The translations under genes were made by a program, and so were the position numbers. Shown here piece after piece: positions 1-9,236 of a stretch of 64,000 nt of DNA. Every line of letters starts with the position of its first letter. Position 1 is the first letter of the stretch. Where the stretch lies: contig NC_007802.1 in the NCBI RefSeq assembly GCF_000013565.1, positions 868,001 to 932,000 on the forward strand. The letters run 5' to 3'. The DNA is from Jannaschia sp. CCS1. Lineage in GTDB: Bacteria; Pseudomonadota; Alphaproteobacteria; Rhodobacterales; Rhodobacteraceae. The notes beneath the pieces were generated by a model. The model was given only the letters and a program-made list of their open reading frames with translations. It had not been told where the DNA came from and made no database searches.

Positions 1-1299
1 GCCTGGGCCGCGCGTGGGGCAAACGGCGGTGAGACTGACAATCTGGGCATCGCGGCCGAGACGCTTGCGTTGCGCGAAGAACGGGCCAAGCTGCTGGGGT
101 ACAAGGATTTCGCGGCCTTCAAGTTGGAAACTGAAATGGCCGGATCGGCTGATAAAGTCCGCAATCTGTTGATGGCCGTGTGGGAGCCCGCGAAGGCGCA
201 GGCAGAGGCGGATGCCGACAAGCTGACCGCGATGATGGCCAAGGACGGGGTGAACGGCCCGTTGGAGCCTTGGGACTGGCGCTATTATTCCGAAAAGCGC
301 CGCAAGGCGGAGCATGATCTGGATGAGGCGGCGTTGAAGCCTTACCTGAGCCTTGAGGCAATGATCAACGCTGCCTTTGATTGCGCGACACGGCTGTTCG
401 GGTTGGAGTTCAAAGCGCTCGATATCCCCCTCTACCACGCCGATGCCCGCGCGTGGGAAGTCACGCGGGACGGAAATCATGTCGCTGTTTTCATTGGTGA
501 TTACTTCGCGCGCGGATCAAAGCGGTCGGGCGCGTGGTGCTCGGCCATGCGGTCGCAAAAGAAGCTGGGTGGCGACACGCGACCCATCGTTGTGAACGTC
601 TGCAACTTCGCCAAGGGCGACCCGGCGCTGCTGTCCTATGACGACGCGCGCACGCTGTTTCACGAGTTCGGCCACGCCCTGCACCAGATGCTGTCGGACG
701 TGACCTATGGCTCCATCTCCGGCACGTCTGTGGCGCGGGATTTTGTGGAACTGCCAAGCCAGCTGTATGAACATTGGCTGGAAGTGCCTGAAGTCCTTGA
801 AACTTTCGCCACCCACGTGGAGACCGGCGAGCCGATGCCAAAGGCGTTGTTGGAGCGTCTTCTGGCGGCGCAGACCTATGATATGGGATTCTCGACGGTG
901 GAATATGTCGCGTCGGCCCTTGTGGATCTGGACTTCCACGACGGGGCAGCACCCGCTGATCCGATGGCCGCACAAAAGGCGACGCTGGAGCGTCTGGGAA
1001 TGCCCCACGCGATCGAGATGCGCCACCGCACGCCGCAATTTGCCCATGTGTTTGCGGGCGATGGCTATTCCAGCGGCTACTACAGCTACATGTGGTCGGA
1101 GGTGATGGATGCCGACGCGTTTGCAGCGTTTGAGGAGGCGGGCGGGCCGTTTGATCCGGCGTTGGCCAAGTCTCTGGAAGATAACATCCTGTCCGCCGGT
1201 GGCAGCCAGGAGGCGGACATTCTTTACACCGCATTCCGGGGGCGGATGCCGGGAGTTGAAGCACTTCTGAAAGGGCGCGGTTTGGACCGGGTTGCCTGA
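1..1299 (+). CDS. M3 family zinc oligopeptidase (peptidyl-dipeptidase Dcp / oligopeptidase A type), 5' end missing
   Basis: C-terminal 432 residues of a thimet-type metallopeptidase; the frame is open to the first base, so the true start lies outside the window. Family members hydrolyse short peptides in the cytoplasm, helping recycle degraded proteins and signal peptides. The zinc motif HEFGH is encoded at 661-675, and the third zinc ligand is the Glu of the DFVELPSQ segment about 28 residues later. The C-terminal Y-S-S-G-Y-Y-S-Y stretch near 1066-1095 is typical of the substrate-binding region of the family. Full-length members are about 670-690 residues, so roughly 240 are missing. Dcp and OpdA cannot be separated from this part alone. 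Confidence 0.93.
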   Translation, partial: AWAARGANGGETDNLGIAAETLALREERAKLLGYKDFAAFKLETEMAGSADKVRNLLMAVWEPAKAQAEADADKLTAMMAKDGVNGPLEPWDWRYYSEKRRKAEHDLDEAALKPYLSLEAMINAAFDCATRLFGLEFKALDIPLYHADARAWEVTRDGNHVAVFIGDYFARGSKRSGAWCSAMRSQKKLGGDTRPIVVNVCNFAKGDPALLSYDDARTLFHEFGHALHQMLSDVTYGSISGTSVARDFVELPSQLYEHWLEVPEVLETFATHVETGEPMPKALLERLLAAQTYDMGFSTVEYVASALVDLDFHDGAAPADPMAAQKATLERLGMPHAIEMRHRTPQFAHVFAGDGYSSGYYSYMWSEVMDADAFAAFEEAGGPFDPALAKSLEDNILSAGGSQEADILYTAFRGRMPGVEALLKGRGLDRVA

Positions 1300-1324
1300 C
1301 CAAAATCGCGCATGGGGTATATCA

Positions 1325-1747
1325 ATGGTGCATCAATTTGCGATTGCCCTGATCGTGGGCGCCGCATTGCCCGGGCCGGTCGCTGCTCAAACTGATCCCT
1401 ACGCGACCTTCCTGGAGGAGGTCGCCCAGGGCGATGGCGGCGCGTGCCGTCGCCTGATGGTTCAGCAGCGGGTCGACAATTGGTACGGGCCGTCGGTGTC
1501 GGAGGCGTTCGCGTCGGTGGAAGAGATCATGGCCGACATCACCGGCGGGCCGGAGTTCCGGGACATCGGGTGCAACCGGGACTTTCGCGATGCCTTTGTC
1601 GACTGCTCCAGCATTGACGATCCGCGCTTGGCGCATATCGTCCCACGCGGTGTCAGGGCCGCCACGATGCCTGAGCAGATCGCCCTGATGCGGGCGTGTC
1701 TGGACCTGGTGACGGCGACCGGAGAGAAACCCGGAAGTCTCCGTTAA
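1325..1747 (+). CDS. Hypothetical secreted protein, 140 aa
   Basis: Begins with a Sec-type signal peptide (MVHQFAIALIVGAALPGPVAAQ, likely cut after the A-A-Q region). I chose the ATG at 1325 because the signal peptide starts there; an in-frame start at 1292 would put a charged stretch in front of it and overlap the peptidase gene. The mature part has five cysteines, compatible with disulphides in the periplasm. No family recognised. It follows the M3 peptidase by 25 bases on the same strand, and its stop overlaps by 4 bases the stop of the convergent SH3 gene. Confidence 0.75.
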   Translation: MVHQFAIALIVGAALPGPVAAQTDPYATFLEEVAQGDGGACRRLMVQQRVDNWYGPSVSEAFASVEEIMADITGGPEFRDIGCNRDFRDAFVDCSSIDDPRLAHIVPRGVRAATMPEQIALMRACLDLVTATGEKPGSLR

Positions 1748-2316
1748 TCGAAGACCTCGTCGGGATCGACGCCCCATAGCGCGCTGGCATCGACCCAGCC
1801 CGCGAAGCCGCCCACTTCCAGGCGGCACCATCCCGGAATGCACTCATCCAGATGACCGGTGACACCCATTTCGGCATGGGCCCGGATATTGGAGGCGGCA
1901 TCGGGGCGCGCATGAAGCGGCAGCATGTCCGTCTCCACAATGGCCGAGCGATTGCCCGACAGCAGCGAATAATGCATCCACCCGCCCGCGCCGTCGCGGT
2001 CCACCACACGCCGCCAATGGCCATGTTCGGCCACGACCATCATCGGCATGTGGCGACGGGTGAAGACCCAGTCGATCCGGTGGCTGCGCGAGGGGCCGCG
2101 ACGCGCATTGCCCTCGGTCGCGCGCATGGTGACGTAGCGGGGAATGGGAAAGCCGGTGACGGGACCTGTGCGGGCCTCGGCGTGATCGGCGGGATCAGGC
2201 TGCACCGGGGCCGATACCTGCGTGGGCCGCGGGACCGGCATGGTCTGGGCCTGGGCCAGAAGGGATGTCGAAAGCATCGCACATAGCGCGATAAGGCTGA
2301 CCAGAATGATCCGCAT
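1744..2316 (-). CDS. Secreted SH3-domain protein, 190 aa
   Basis: Signal peptide at residues 1-23 (ends LLAQAQ), a proline-rich spacer, then two bacterial SH3-like repeats: residues about 58-125 (R-G-P-S-x-x-H-R-I-D-W-V-F, W-R-R-V-x-D, G-W-M-H) and about 125-185 (P-L-H-A-R-P-D, W-C-R-L-E-V, G-W-V-D). Such tandem SH3 proteins sit in the periplasm and are thought to bind peptidoglycan or peptides. It looks monocistronic and converges tail-to-tail with the previous gene, sharing the TTAA at 1744-1747. Confidence 0.85.
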   Translation of the reverse strand: MRIILVSLIALCAMLSTSLLAQAQTMPVPRPTQVSAPVQPDPADHAEARTGPVTGFPIPRYVTMRATEGNARRGPSRSHRIDWVFTRRHMPMMVVAEHGHWRRVVDRDGAGGWMHYSLLSGNRSAIVETDMLPLHARPDAASNIRAHAEMGVTGHLDECIPGWCRLEVGGFAGWVDASALWGVDPDEVFD

Positions 2317-2447
2317 GACTACTGCCTCGATCCAATGGGCGACGTCGGCCCTCGGGTGTCCTCAATCGTTCCCGCGATCTTGCGCCCCGGGTAACGATAA
2401 GAGAGTGTCATGGGCAGGTGCGAAAATCCACAAGGCGGAGCCATGCC

Positions 2448-3434
2448 ATGCCATCTCAGCGATTAAGTGTTGTCGTTACGCGACGGTTGCCCGAGGCGGT
2501 CGAGACGCGAATGAGCGAATTGTTCGATGTGGAGCTGCGCGAAGACGACCGCCCGATGACCCGCGACGAGTTGGTGGATGCGATGAAACGCACGGACGTT
2601 CTGGTGCCCTGTATCACCGATGTGATTGACGGCGGCATGTTGGGGCAGGCGGGCGATCGGCTGAAGCTGATCGCCAATTACGGCGCCGGCGTGGACCATG
2701 TGGATGTGTCGACCGCCCGCCAACGCGGTGTGCTGGTCAGCAATACGCCGGGTGTGATGACCGATGACACGGCGGATATGGTGATGGCGCTGATCCTTGG
2801 CGTGCTGCGCCGGGTGCCTGAGGGCATGGCCGAGATGCAGGAGGGCAATTGGGCCGGTTGGGCCCCCACGGCGTTCATGGGCGGGCGCGTGGGCGGGAAA
2901 CGCCTGGGCATTCTGGGCATGGGCCGGATCGGGCAGGCGGTGGCGCGGCGGGCGGCGGCGTTCGGGATGCAAGTGCATTACCACAACAGGCGACGCTTGC
3001 ATGAGGATGTGGAGGGCGCGCTGGAGGCGACCTATTGGGACAGCCTCGACCAGATGATTGCGCGCATGGATGTCGTGTCCGTCAATTGCCCCCACACGCC
3101 GAGCACGTTCCACCTGATGAATGCGCGGCGGCTGAAGCTGATGAAGCCCGAGGCGGTGATTGTGAACACGTCGCGCGGTGAGGTGATTGACGAGAACGCC
3201 CTGACGCGGATGTTGCGTAGCGGGGAAATTGCGGGGGCAGGTTTGGACGTGTTCGAGAAGGGCCGCGAGGTGAACCCGAGGTTGCGGGAGCTGTCGAACG
3301 CGGTGCTGCTGCCCCATATGGGGAGTGCGACGCGGGAAGGCCGGGCCGAGATGGGGGAGAAAGTTCTGATCAATATCAAGACCTTCGCCGACGGGCACCG
3401 GCCACCGGATCTGGTTGTGCCGAGCATGTTGTGA
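2448..3434 (+). CDS. D-isomer specific 2-hydroxyacid dehydrogenase (glyoxylate/hydroxypyruvate reductase type)
   Basis: 328 aa NAD(P)H-dependent dehydrogenase reducing a 2-ketoacid such as glyoxylate or hydroxypyruvate. The nucleotide-binding motif GMGRIG is at residues 157-162; catalytic Arg is R243 in N-T-S-R-G, Glu is probably E270 and His is H290 in L-L-P-H-M-G. Start at 2448 is supported by GGCGGAG seven bases upstream; a Met at 2418 in the same frame lacks a site. The 3' end overlaps the next gene by 4 bases (GTGA), so a membrane protein is co-expressed. Substrate is not settled by sequence; the GyaR/GhrA-like group is the best guess. Confidence 0.9.
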   Translation: MPSQRLSVVVTRRLPEAVETRMSELFDVELREDDRPMTRDELVDAMKRTDVLVPCITDVIDGGMLGQAGDRLKLIANYGAGVDHVDVSTARQRGVLVSNTPGVMTDDTADMVMALILGVLRRVPEGMAEMQEGNWAGWAPTAFMGGRVGGKRLGILGMGRIGQAVARRAAAFGMQVHYHNRRRLHEDVEGALEATYWDSLDQMIARMDVVSVNCPHTPSTFHLMNARRLKLMKPEAVIVNTSRGEVIDENALTRMLRSGEIAGAGLDVFEKGREVNPRLRELSNAVLLPHMGSATREGRAEMGEKVLINIKTFADGHRPPDLVVPSML

Positions 3435-4375
3435 GCCAACGGCCTGAGCCTCCGCTGCGCGCGCCCGCTGTGTCGGAGCGCCCGGTGTTGCAGGGGGAGC
3501 GGCGCCGTGGCGACACGGTGCGGGGCGGACAGCGTCGCGGTCTTCGCGCCATGGCATTTGCAATTGTCGGGGTCATTGCGCTCGCGGTGGGTCTGTCGGA
3601 CCTGTCGCGGGGCGGCGGGGTGAACCCCACCCTACCGCCCGCCGTGGAGGCCGCTGAGGAAATCGCGGTGGTCACAGCCGGGGTCTATGTGTCCCTGCGC
3701 GCGATCAACGCGGCACTGTCGGCGGCACAGGAGGTGGAGATTGGCGCGTCCATCGGGGCGCAGGCGAGCCTGCAACCCCTGAAAGTTCTGGAGCCCGTGG
3801 ACGACACGGTGGAGCGGGTCGCGGACGTAGTTTTTGCCGTGGCCGCCGGGGCCGCACTGGTGGTTGTGGGGCTGGAGCCGGTGGCGGCCATTGGCCTGAC
3901 GGTTCTTGGCCTCGGCCTTTTGGGCATGGCGGGTGCGGCTGTCATGGGGCGCGCGTCCGTGGAGATGGCAAGCCTGCGCGCGGTGCGTCTGGGCGCGGCG
4001 CTGGGGCTGGTGTTGCCGCTGGTCTTTGCAGGCGGCGTCTGGCTGGGCGACCGGGCCACCGCCCCGCAATGGGCGGCGGCGATGGCGCAGCTGGAGACGG
4101 TCACCGGAGAGGCCCGCGTGCTGATCGGCGCGGGCGAGGAGGAGTTGTTGGCCGACGCGGAGGGCGGCTTGTTCTCGGGCTTTCTGGGGGCGCTTTCCGA
4201 CGCAACAGCCTCCGTCCAGAGCTATGTCGCGGCGGCGCAGGTCTTCACCCAACAGGCCGACGCGCTGTTCAACGCGACGCTGACGATCATCGGCATCTTC
4301 GTCCTGCGCACGCTGGTACTGCCCGCCTTGCTGATGTGGTCAGTCATGGCCCTGCTTCGGCGCAGCGTGGGGTAG
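3431..4375 (+). CDS. Conserved hypothetical integral membrane protein, 314 aa
   Basis: GTG start inside the GTGA overlap with the upstream dehydrogenase stop. Hydrophobic segments at about residues 41-57, 125-168 (two helices), 184-205 and 282-310 indicate a multi-pass inner-membrane protein with an Arg-rich cytoplasmic N-terminus. The region 215-275 between helices is Ala/Glu-rich and probably helical. No family recognised. It lies between a soluble dehydrogenase and a glycosyltransferase-like membrane protein, all on the plus strand with gaps of 5 bases or less, so it is in their operon. Confidence 0.75.
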   Translation: MSQRPEPPLRAPAVSERPVLQGERRRGDTVRGGQRRGLRAMAFAIVGVIALAVGLSDLSRGGGVNPTLPPAVEAAEEIAVVTAGVYVSLRAINAALSAAQEVEIGASIGAQASLQPLKVLEPVDDTVERVADVVFAVAAGAALVVVGLEPVAAIGLTVLGLGLLGMAGAAVMGRASVEMASLRAVRLGAALGLVLPLVFAGGVWLGDRATAPQWAAAMAQLETVTGEARVLIGAGEEELLADAEGGLFSGFLGALSDATASVQSYVAAAQVFTQQADALFNATLTIIGIFVLRTLVLPALLMWSVMALLRRSVG

Positions 4376-4380
4376 GGCCG

Positions 4381-5826
4381 ATGACGGCAGGGCAATGGAT
4401 GGCCGCCCGCGCGCCCTGGCTGATGCTGGCGGTGTTCCTGGGTCAGGCCGGGGTGCTGAGCCTTTTGCGGTCCGGCACCAGCTATGACGGCGCGGAACAG
4501 CTGATCTACACACAGGTGTTCGATTTCGGCTACGGACGCTCGCAACCGCCGTTGTTCACCTGGATGCTGCTGGGGATGCAGCAGGTTTTTGGCGTCAGTC
4601 AGATCGCAGAGAACCTGCTGAAATTTGCGCTTTTGGGGGCCGGGTTTGCGGCAATCTGGCGGATCGCCGTGGCGCTTGGGTCGGACCGCGTGGTGGCGGC
4701 GGCGGCGATGGTGTCGCTGTTTCTGACGGTGGAGATCGGGTTCGAAGCGCAGCGCAACTACACCCATTCCGTCCTGCTGTTCGCGCTGACGGGCTGGATC
4801 GCGGTGATCTACCTGGGCCTGTTAGAGCGGCGGTCGGTGGGGCAGTATCTGCTGATGGGCGCGCTGATGGGCGCGGTCATGCTGAGCAAATACAACGCCG
4901 CGTTGATGATCTTCGCGCTGGTCGTGGCTGATCTGTCCCTGCGTGAGGCGGGCGTTTTTCGCGCCAAGGCCAGCGGTCTGGTCTGGTTGGTGGCGGCTGT
5001 GGTCGGCTTGCCCCACGCGATCTGGGCGGTTGCGAACCCCGACGAGGTTTTTGCGTTGAGCGCGGGGTTCGTGGGCGGTCAAGCCCCGTCTTTGGCCGCG
5101 ACAGCCGTGCGGGGCGTGGGCGCGTATCTGGAGGCCGCGCTGGGGTTGTTGGGACCGTTGGCCTTGGTCGCCGGCATCGCCATGGTGTGGCGGCAGCGCC
5201 CGGCGGTTGCGGTGCCGAAGGGGGCAGAGGCGCGCCGGGTCCTGTGGCGTTGGGTGCTGCTGATGGCCATCGCCGGGTTGCTGGTGACATTGCTGACCAC
5301 GGCGACGGTGGTGCGGATGCGCTGGCTTATCCCGCTATGCGTCCCGCTGGTGCCGCTGTCGATCTGCGCGGTCCTTGCACGCGCGCCAAGGGCGACGGGC
5401 GGAGTGATGGCGGTTGGCCTGATCCTCGGGGTGGTTTCGGTCGCTGGGCAATGGGTGCAGAGCCTGTGGATCAACCCGCGCACCGATTACGATTACGCGG
5501 CCCTGGCCACGGATATGGCGGAGGCCGGGTTGCCGATGGATATCGTCGCGGTGAGCTATGCGGAGTTCGCCAATTTGCGGCTTTACGGGGTGGACAGGGT
5601 TGTGGTGCCCGTCCTGCCAGACCCGGCGGCATTGGCCCCCGACGCCGCCACCGCGATCTGGGCGGCGGGGCGCGACGGGGACGCCGCGCGGGTGGAGGCC
5701 TTCGCCGGTGCTCTGGGGCTGTGCGCGGACGGACCCGGCACGCCCCGCACATTGGCGCGCCGCCACGGCGAGGGCGGGTTGGAGGTGTTCGTAATGCCGG
5801 TAACGGCAGCCGCCTGCGCTGACTAG
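4381..5826 (+). CDS. Glycosyltransferase family 39 / ArnT-like membrane protein, 481 aa
   Basis: Polytopic protein with roughly ten hydrophobic segments and an early periplasmic loop containing S-Y-D-G-A-E-Q followed by Y-G-R-S-Q-P-P-L-F-T-W, matching the first-loop catalytic Asp region of PMT/ArnT-type glycosyltransferases that use polyprenyl-phosphate sugars. The ATG at 4381 follows the upstream stop by 5 bases; an upstream in-frame opening within the preceding gene is a shadow. The C-terminal ~100 residues are soluble and periplasmic. Function inferred: transfer of a sugar to an envelope lipid or glycan. Its stop overlaps the convergent hydrolase stop by 4 bases. Confidence 0.8.
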   Translation: MTAGQWMAARAPWLMLAVFLGQAGVLSLLRSGTSYDGAEQLIYTQVFDFGYGRSQPPLFTWMLLGMQQVFGVSQIAENLLKFALLGAGFAAIWRIAVALGSDRVVAAAAMVSLFLTVEIGFEAQRNYTHSVLLFALTGWIAVIYLGLLERRSVGQYLLMGALMGAVMLSKYNAALMIFALVVADLSLREAGVFRAKASGLVWLVAAVVGLPHAIWAVANPDEVFALSAGFVGGQAPSLAATAVRGVGAYLEAALGLLGPLALVAGIAMVWRQRPAVAVPKGAEARRVLWRWVLLMAIAGLLVTLLTTATVVRMRWLIPLCVPLVPLSICAVLARAPRATGGVMAVGLILGVVSVAGQWVQSLWINPRTDYDYAALATDMAEAGLPMDIVAVSYAEFANLRLYGVDRVVVPVLPDPAALAPDAATAIWAAGRDGDAARVEAFAGALGLCADGPGTPRTLARRHGEGGLEVFVMPVTAAACAD

Positions 5827-6455
5827 GGAAAGTGGGACCGCAGGGTTCCGGCTGCAATTTCGGCCTGCATGACGGGCAGGTAGTCGGCGGGGTTGTGCAG
5901 CGCCTTGGTGACGCCGGGCACCCGCGTCATCACCTCAACCGACCCGGCGTAGCGAAAGCCGAGGGTTTTGGGGGGCACCTGCGTCACCAGGTCTTTTTCA
6001 TAGACGACATTCAAAACCCAGCCTTCGTTCTTCAACCGATGCGAGCCTTTGCGCGCCCGGGGCGTGGCGATGGCCAGTGTCGGCACGCCCAGATAAGCGC
6101 CCAGAATTTGCGCCGATGCCCCGCCGAGGGAATGGCCGACAATGGCCCTGGGCCGCCAGCCGCCCAATGCGTGGTAGAGGATCCGCGCGTGTTTGGCGAA
6201 ACCCTTGTGCCAGCGCGCGTTGCCGACGGCTTTGTCCAGGTCTGCCCAGTCGATGTCACGGCCCAGGACGGTGCTGGTCTGGAGGTTGAAGCTCCACCAA
6301 TCGCCGGAGCTGTTGGTGCCGGGGATGAGCAGCGTATCGTCGTCCATGATATAGGCCTGCACGCCGCCGGTGTTGATCACCTTGCGCCCGCCCACCAGAA
6401 CGTGACCCACGGTGTAGATCGGAATCATACGGGTGCATTCAGCAAGGAGGTCCAT
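5823..6455 (-). CDS. Alpha/beta hydrolase, lipase class 3-like, 210 aa
   Basis: Nucleophile elbow GHSLGGA with Ser109; Asp155 in Y-E-K-D-L-V-T-Q-V-P-P and His187 in L-H-N-P-A-D-Y-L complete a plausible Ser-Asp-His triad in the order and context of class 3 lipases. No signal peptide is evident, so it is probably cytoplasmic. The start at 6455 is the first ATG; a second Met ten residues in (M-I-P-I-Y-T) is an alternative, since the first has only weak ribosome-binding sequence. Substrate unknown. Divergent from the flavoprotein gene downstream, with 162 bases between them. Confidence 0.8.
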   Translation of the reverse strand: MDLLAECTRMIPIYTVGHVLVGGRKVINTGGVQAYIMDDDTLLIPGTNSSGDWWSFNLQTSTVLGRDIDWADLDKAVGNARWHKGFAKHARILYHALGGWRPRAIVGHSLGGASAQILGAYLGVPTLAIATPRARKGSHRLKNEGWVLNVVYEKDLVTQVPPKTLGFRYAGSVEVMTRVPGVTKALHNPADYLPVMQAEIAAGTLRSHFP

Positions 6456-6617
6456 GGGGTCACCGGGGTTGTGTGGGGCTGCGCCGAGCCTGCCAAAAGC
6501 GGGGGCGACCTGTCCAGCGTCGGTTTTGGGTGCAATCGGGTCGGGTGGGCCATGCGCGCGGGTGGGTGTTGGGGCAGGTAGGGTTCAGGACTTTATCTTT
6601 GCCGGAGAGCGCCCGCT

Positions 6618-9131
6618 ATGAAGACGACTGTGAAAGCCCTTGTTGTTGGCGGTGGCGCCGTGGGCACCTCGATTGCCTATCATCTGGCGAAGGCCGGGTG
6701 GGAGGATGTGGTGTTGTTGGAGCGCGACGAGCTGACGTCAGGCTCCACCTGGCATGCGGCGGGGCTTTTGCCGCTGTTCAACATGTCTTTCGCCACGACG
6801 CACATCCACGATTATTCCGTGAAGTTCTACAAGGAGCTGGAGGCCGAGACGGGCCTGAATGCGGGCTTTGCCGTAGTGGGCAACCTGCGGATGGCGCAAA
6901 CGGACGAGCGCATGGACGAATACATGCTCTACGCGAGTACCGCCGAGACCGTGGGCGTGCCGTTCGAGTTCCTGACGCCCGAGGAGATCAAGGATCGCTG
7001 GCCGCTGATCGAGACGTCTGACCTGAAAGGCGCGATCTACCACGCCACCGACGGCTACATTAACCCCGCCGATGTCACGATGGCGATGGCCAAGGGCGCG
7101 CGGCAGAGGGGCGTGGAGATTGTGCGCAAGTGGCAGGCCGATGGCTTTGTCTGGAATGGAGAGGCCTGGGAGGTCACCTGTACCAAGATGGTGGAGAAGG
7201 GCGGCAACCTCGTGCCCTCCGACGAGCAGGTGGTGATCACGGCGGAGCATGTGGTGACGGCCAGCGGCAACCACGCACAGCGCACGGCGCAGATGCTGGG
7301 GATCAAGATCCCCGCGATCCCGGTGGAGCATCAGTTTATCGTTATGGACCAGGACCCGGCGCTGGTGGCGTGGCGCGGGCAGGGCAACCCCGAGCATCCC
7401 GTCATCCGCGATGCCGATGCGCAAAGCTACGTGCGCGAGGAGCGGGGCGGTTGGATCCTGGGCGTCTACGAAAAGAACGCGCCGGCTCGGTTTGAATACG
7501 GCGTGCCCGACAGCTTCCGGGCGGATCTGTTCCCGCTGGATCTGGAGCGCATTGAAGAGCAGTACATGGCGATGATCCACCGCATCCCGTCCTGCGAGGA
7601 AAGCGGGTTGAAGGACGATTTCAACGGGCCGATTTGCTACACGCCGGACGGCAATCCGCTGGTGGGGCCCGCGCCGGGCCTCGACAATATGTGGCTGGCC
7701 GAAGGGTTCTCGTTCGGGATCACGGCGGCGGGGGGCACGGGCTACTATCTGGCGCAGATGATGGTGGCGGGGGAGGCGGAGATCGACATGGCCTCGCTCG
7801 ACCCGAAACGCTACGGCAACGACTGGATGACCACGGAATATGCCGCGCGCAAGAATGAGGAGTGTTATGACCACGTCTACATTCTGCACCATCCCGATGA
7901 AGAACGGCCCGCGTGCCGCCCCCTGCGCACCGGCCCCGTCTATGACCGCCAGAAGGCATTGGGCGCGCAGTTTGGGTGCGTAAACGGCTGGGAACGGCCG
8001 AATTATTACGGGCCTTTGGATGCACCGGAAAGTTTTGATCACGAGACGCGCAGTTTCCGGCGCGGGGGATGGTGGGACTATGCCAAGGGCGAGGCGGAGG
8101 CCATTCGCAACGGTGTGGGTCTGGTGGACGCCAGTGCCTTCGCCAAGCACCGCATCAGCGGGCCCGGGGCGGCGGATTTTCTGGATTGGTTCACCTCCAA
8201 CAAGCTGCCCAAGGTCGGGCGGATCAACCTGACCTATGCGCTGACCGGGGCGGGCACGACGCGCACAGAATATACGATTGTGCGGGTGGCCGAGGATGAT
8301 TTCTATCTGGTGAGCGCGGGCGCTTGGCACGCCTATGACCAAGATTATCTGTTCAAGGCGATCATGGAGAATGAGGATCGGTTCGGGCGGATCAACGAGC
8401 AGGACGTGACGACCCAATGGGGGGTGTTTGCGCTGGCGGGGCCGAAGTCGCGCGATGTTCTGGCCGAATTGGTGCGCGATGCCGACCCGGCCTCTGCATT
8501 GTCGAACAAGCGCTTCCCGTGGCTCTCGATGCGTAACATCGAGTTGGGGATGTGCCCGGTGCGCGCGATCCGCGTGGCCTATACGGGCGAGTTGGGGTGG
8601 GAATTGCACCACCCGATCGAGATGCAAAGCTATCTTTGGGACCAACTGCTGATGGCGGGCGACAAGCACGGGCTGAAGCTTGTGGGGGGACGCGCGCAGA
8701 ACTGGTTGCGGCAGGAGAAGTCTTACCGCGCGTTCGGCACTGAATTGGGCCGGGACGCGACGCCGCTGGAAGCGGGGCTGGACCGGTTCGTGGATCTGTC
8801 CAAGGACTTCCACGGGAAGGACGCGATGGTCGCGACGGGTATCCGGTCGAAATGTGTGACGGTCCTGATTGATGGGCCGGATGATGCGGACCCGTGGGGG
8901 CGCGAGGCGTTGATTGTCGAGGGCGAGAAGGTCGGGCGGTTGACGTCTGGCGGGTATTCGGTGGCCTTCGGCAAGCAGATTGGCATGGGTTATGTGCGCC
9001 CGGATCTGGCGGAGGTCGGCACCAAATTACAGGTGCGGATGTTCCGGGAGTTGTGGGATGCTGAGGTCGTCGAGGACAGCCCCTATGACCCGACAAACGC
9101 GGCCATCCGGGTGAACGCGCCCGGGTTTTGA
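6618..9131 (+). CDS. FAD-dependent dimethylglycine/sarcosine dehydrogenase-like protein with GcvT domain
   Basis: 837 aa two-part enzyme. The N-terminal DAO-type FAD domain has the dinucleotide motif GGGAVG (residues 11-16) and T-S-G-S-T-W-H-A-A-G with His46, the position of the covalent histidyl-FAD link in dimethylglycine and sarcosine dehydrogenases. The middle (about 380-435) is FAO-type, and residues about 440-830 form the aminomethyltransferase (GcvT) domains that bind tetrahydrofolate, with the conserved E-L-G-W-E-L segment. Role: oxidative demethylation of an N-methylated glycine with formaldehyde captured as methylene-THF, consistent with betaine catabolism common in marine Rhodobacterales. 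GGAGAG eight bases before the ATG supports the start. No neighbour reveals the exact substrate. Confidence 0.9.
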   Translation: MKTTVKALVVGGGAVGTSIAYHLAKAGWEDVVLLERDELTSGSTWHAAGLLPLFNMSFATTHIHDYSVKFYKELEAETGLNAGFAVVGNLRMAQTDERMDEYMLYASTAETVGVPFEFLTPEEIKDRWPLIETSDLKGAIYHATDGYINPADVTMAMAKGARQRGVEIVRKWQADGFVWNGEAWEVTCTKMVEKGGNLVPSDEQVVITAEHVVTASGNHAQRTAQMLGIKIPAIPVEHQFIVMDQDPALVAWRGQGNPEHPVIRDADAQSYVREERGGWILGVYEKNAPARFEYGVPDSFRADLFPLDLERIEEQYMAMIHRIPSCEESGLKDDFNGPICYTPDGNPLVGPAPGLDNMWLAEGFSFGITAAGGTGYYLAQMMVAGEAEIDMASLDPKRYGNDWMTTEYAARKNEECYDHVYILHHPDEERPACRPLRTGPVYDRQKALGAQFGCVNGWERPNYYGPLDAPESFDHETRSFRRGGWWDYAKGEAEAIRNGVGLVDASAFAKHRISGPGAADFLDWFTSNKLPKVGRINLTYALTGAGTTRTEYTIVRVAEDDFYLVSAGAWHAYDQDYLFKAIMENEDRFGRINEQDVTTQWGVFALAGPKSRDVLAELVRDADPASALSNKRFPWLSMRNIELGMCPVRAIRVAYTGELGWELHHPIEMQSYLWDQLLMAGDKHGLKLVGGRAQNWLRQEKSYRAFGTELGRDATPLEAGLDRFVDLSKDFHGKDAMVATGIRSKCVTVLIDGPDDADPWGREALIVEGEKVGRLTSGGYSVAFGKQIGMGYVRPDLAEVGTKLQVRMFRELWDAEVVEDSPYDPTNAAIRVNAPGF

Positions 9132-9164
9132 TGTTTGAGGACCGGGGGAGACGCTGATCGACGA

Positions 9165-9181
9165 TTTTTGCCAGGCAAAAA
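9165..9181. repeat. 17-base perfect palindrome TTTTTGCC-A-GGCAAAAA
   Basis: Perfect inverted repeat with 8-base arms around a single A, 34 bases after the flavoprotein stop and in front of the converging secreted-protein gene. The T-rich arms flank a short GC core on both strands. It could act as a weak bidirectional terminator or be an interspersed palindromic unit; the one-base loop makes a standard terminator hairpin unlikely. Confidence 0.5.
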
Positions 9182-9236
9182 CCGCCGACCTCGCCCCTCC
9201 CACCGTCCCGCAGGTCTGGCGATTGGTCGCGCCGCG

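Noticed and set aside
4069-4380. Upstream extension of the glycosyltransferase gene
   Set aside because: It runs through the preceding gene in another frame with Gly/Arg-rich nonsense sequence; ATG at 4381 begins the first membrane segment.
6738-8813. 691-codon frame antisense to the dimethylglycine dehydrogenase-like gene
   Set aside because: Low-complexity Arg/His-rich translation with no motif; the sense frame has a full set of domain signatures.
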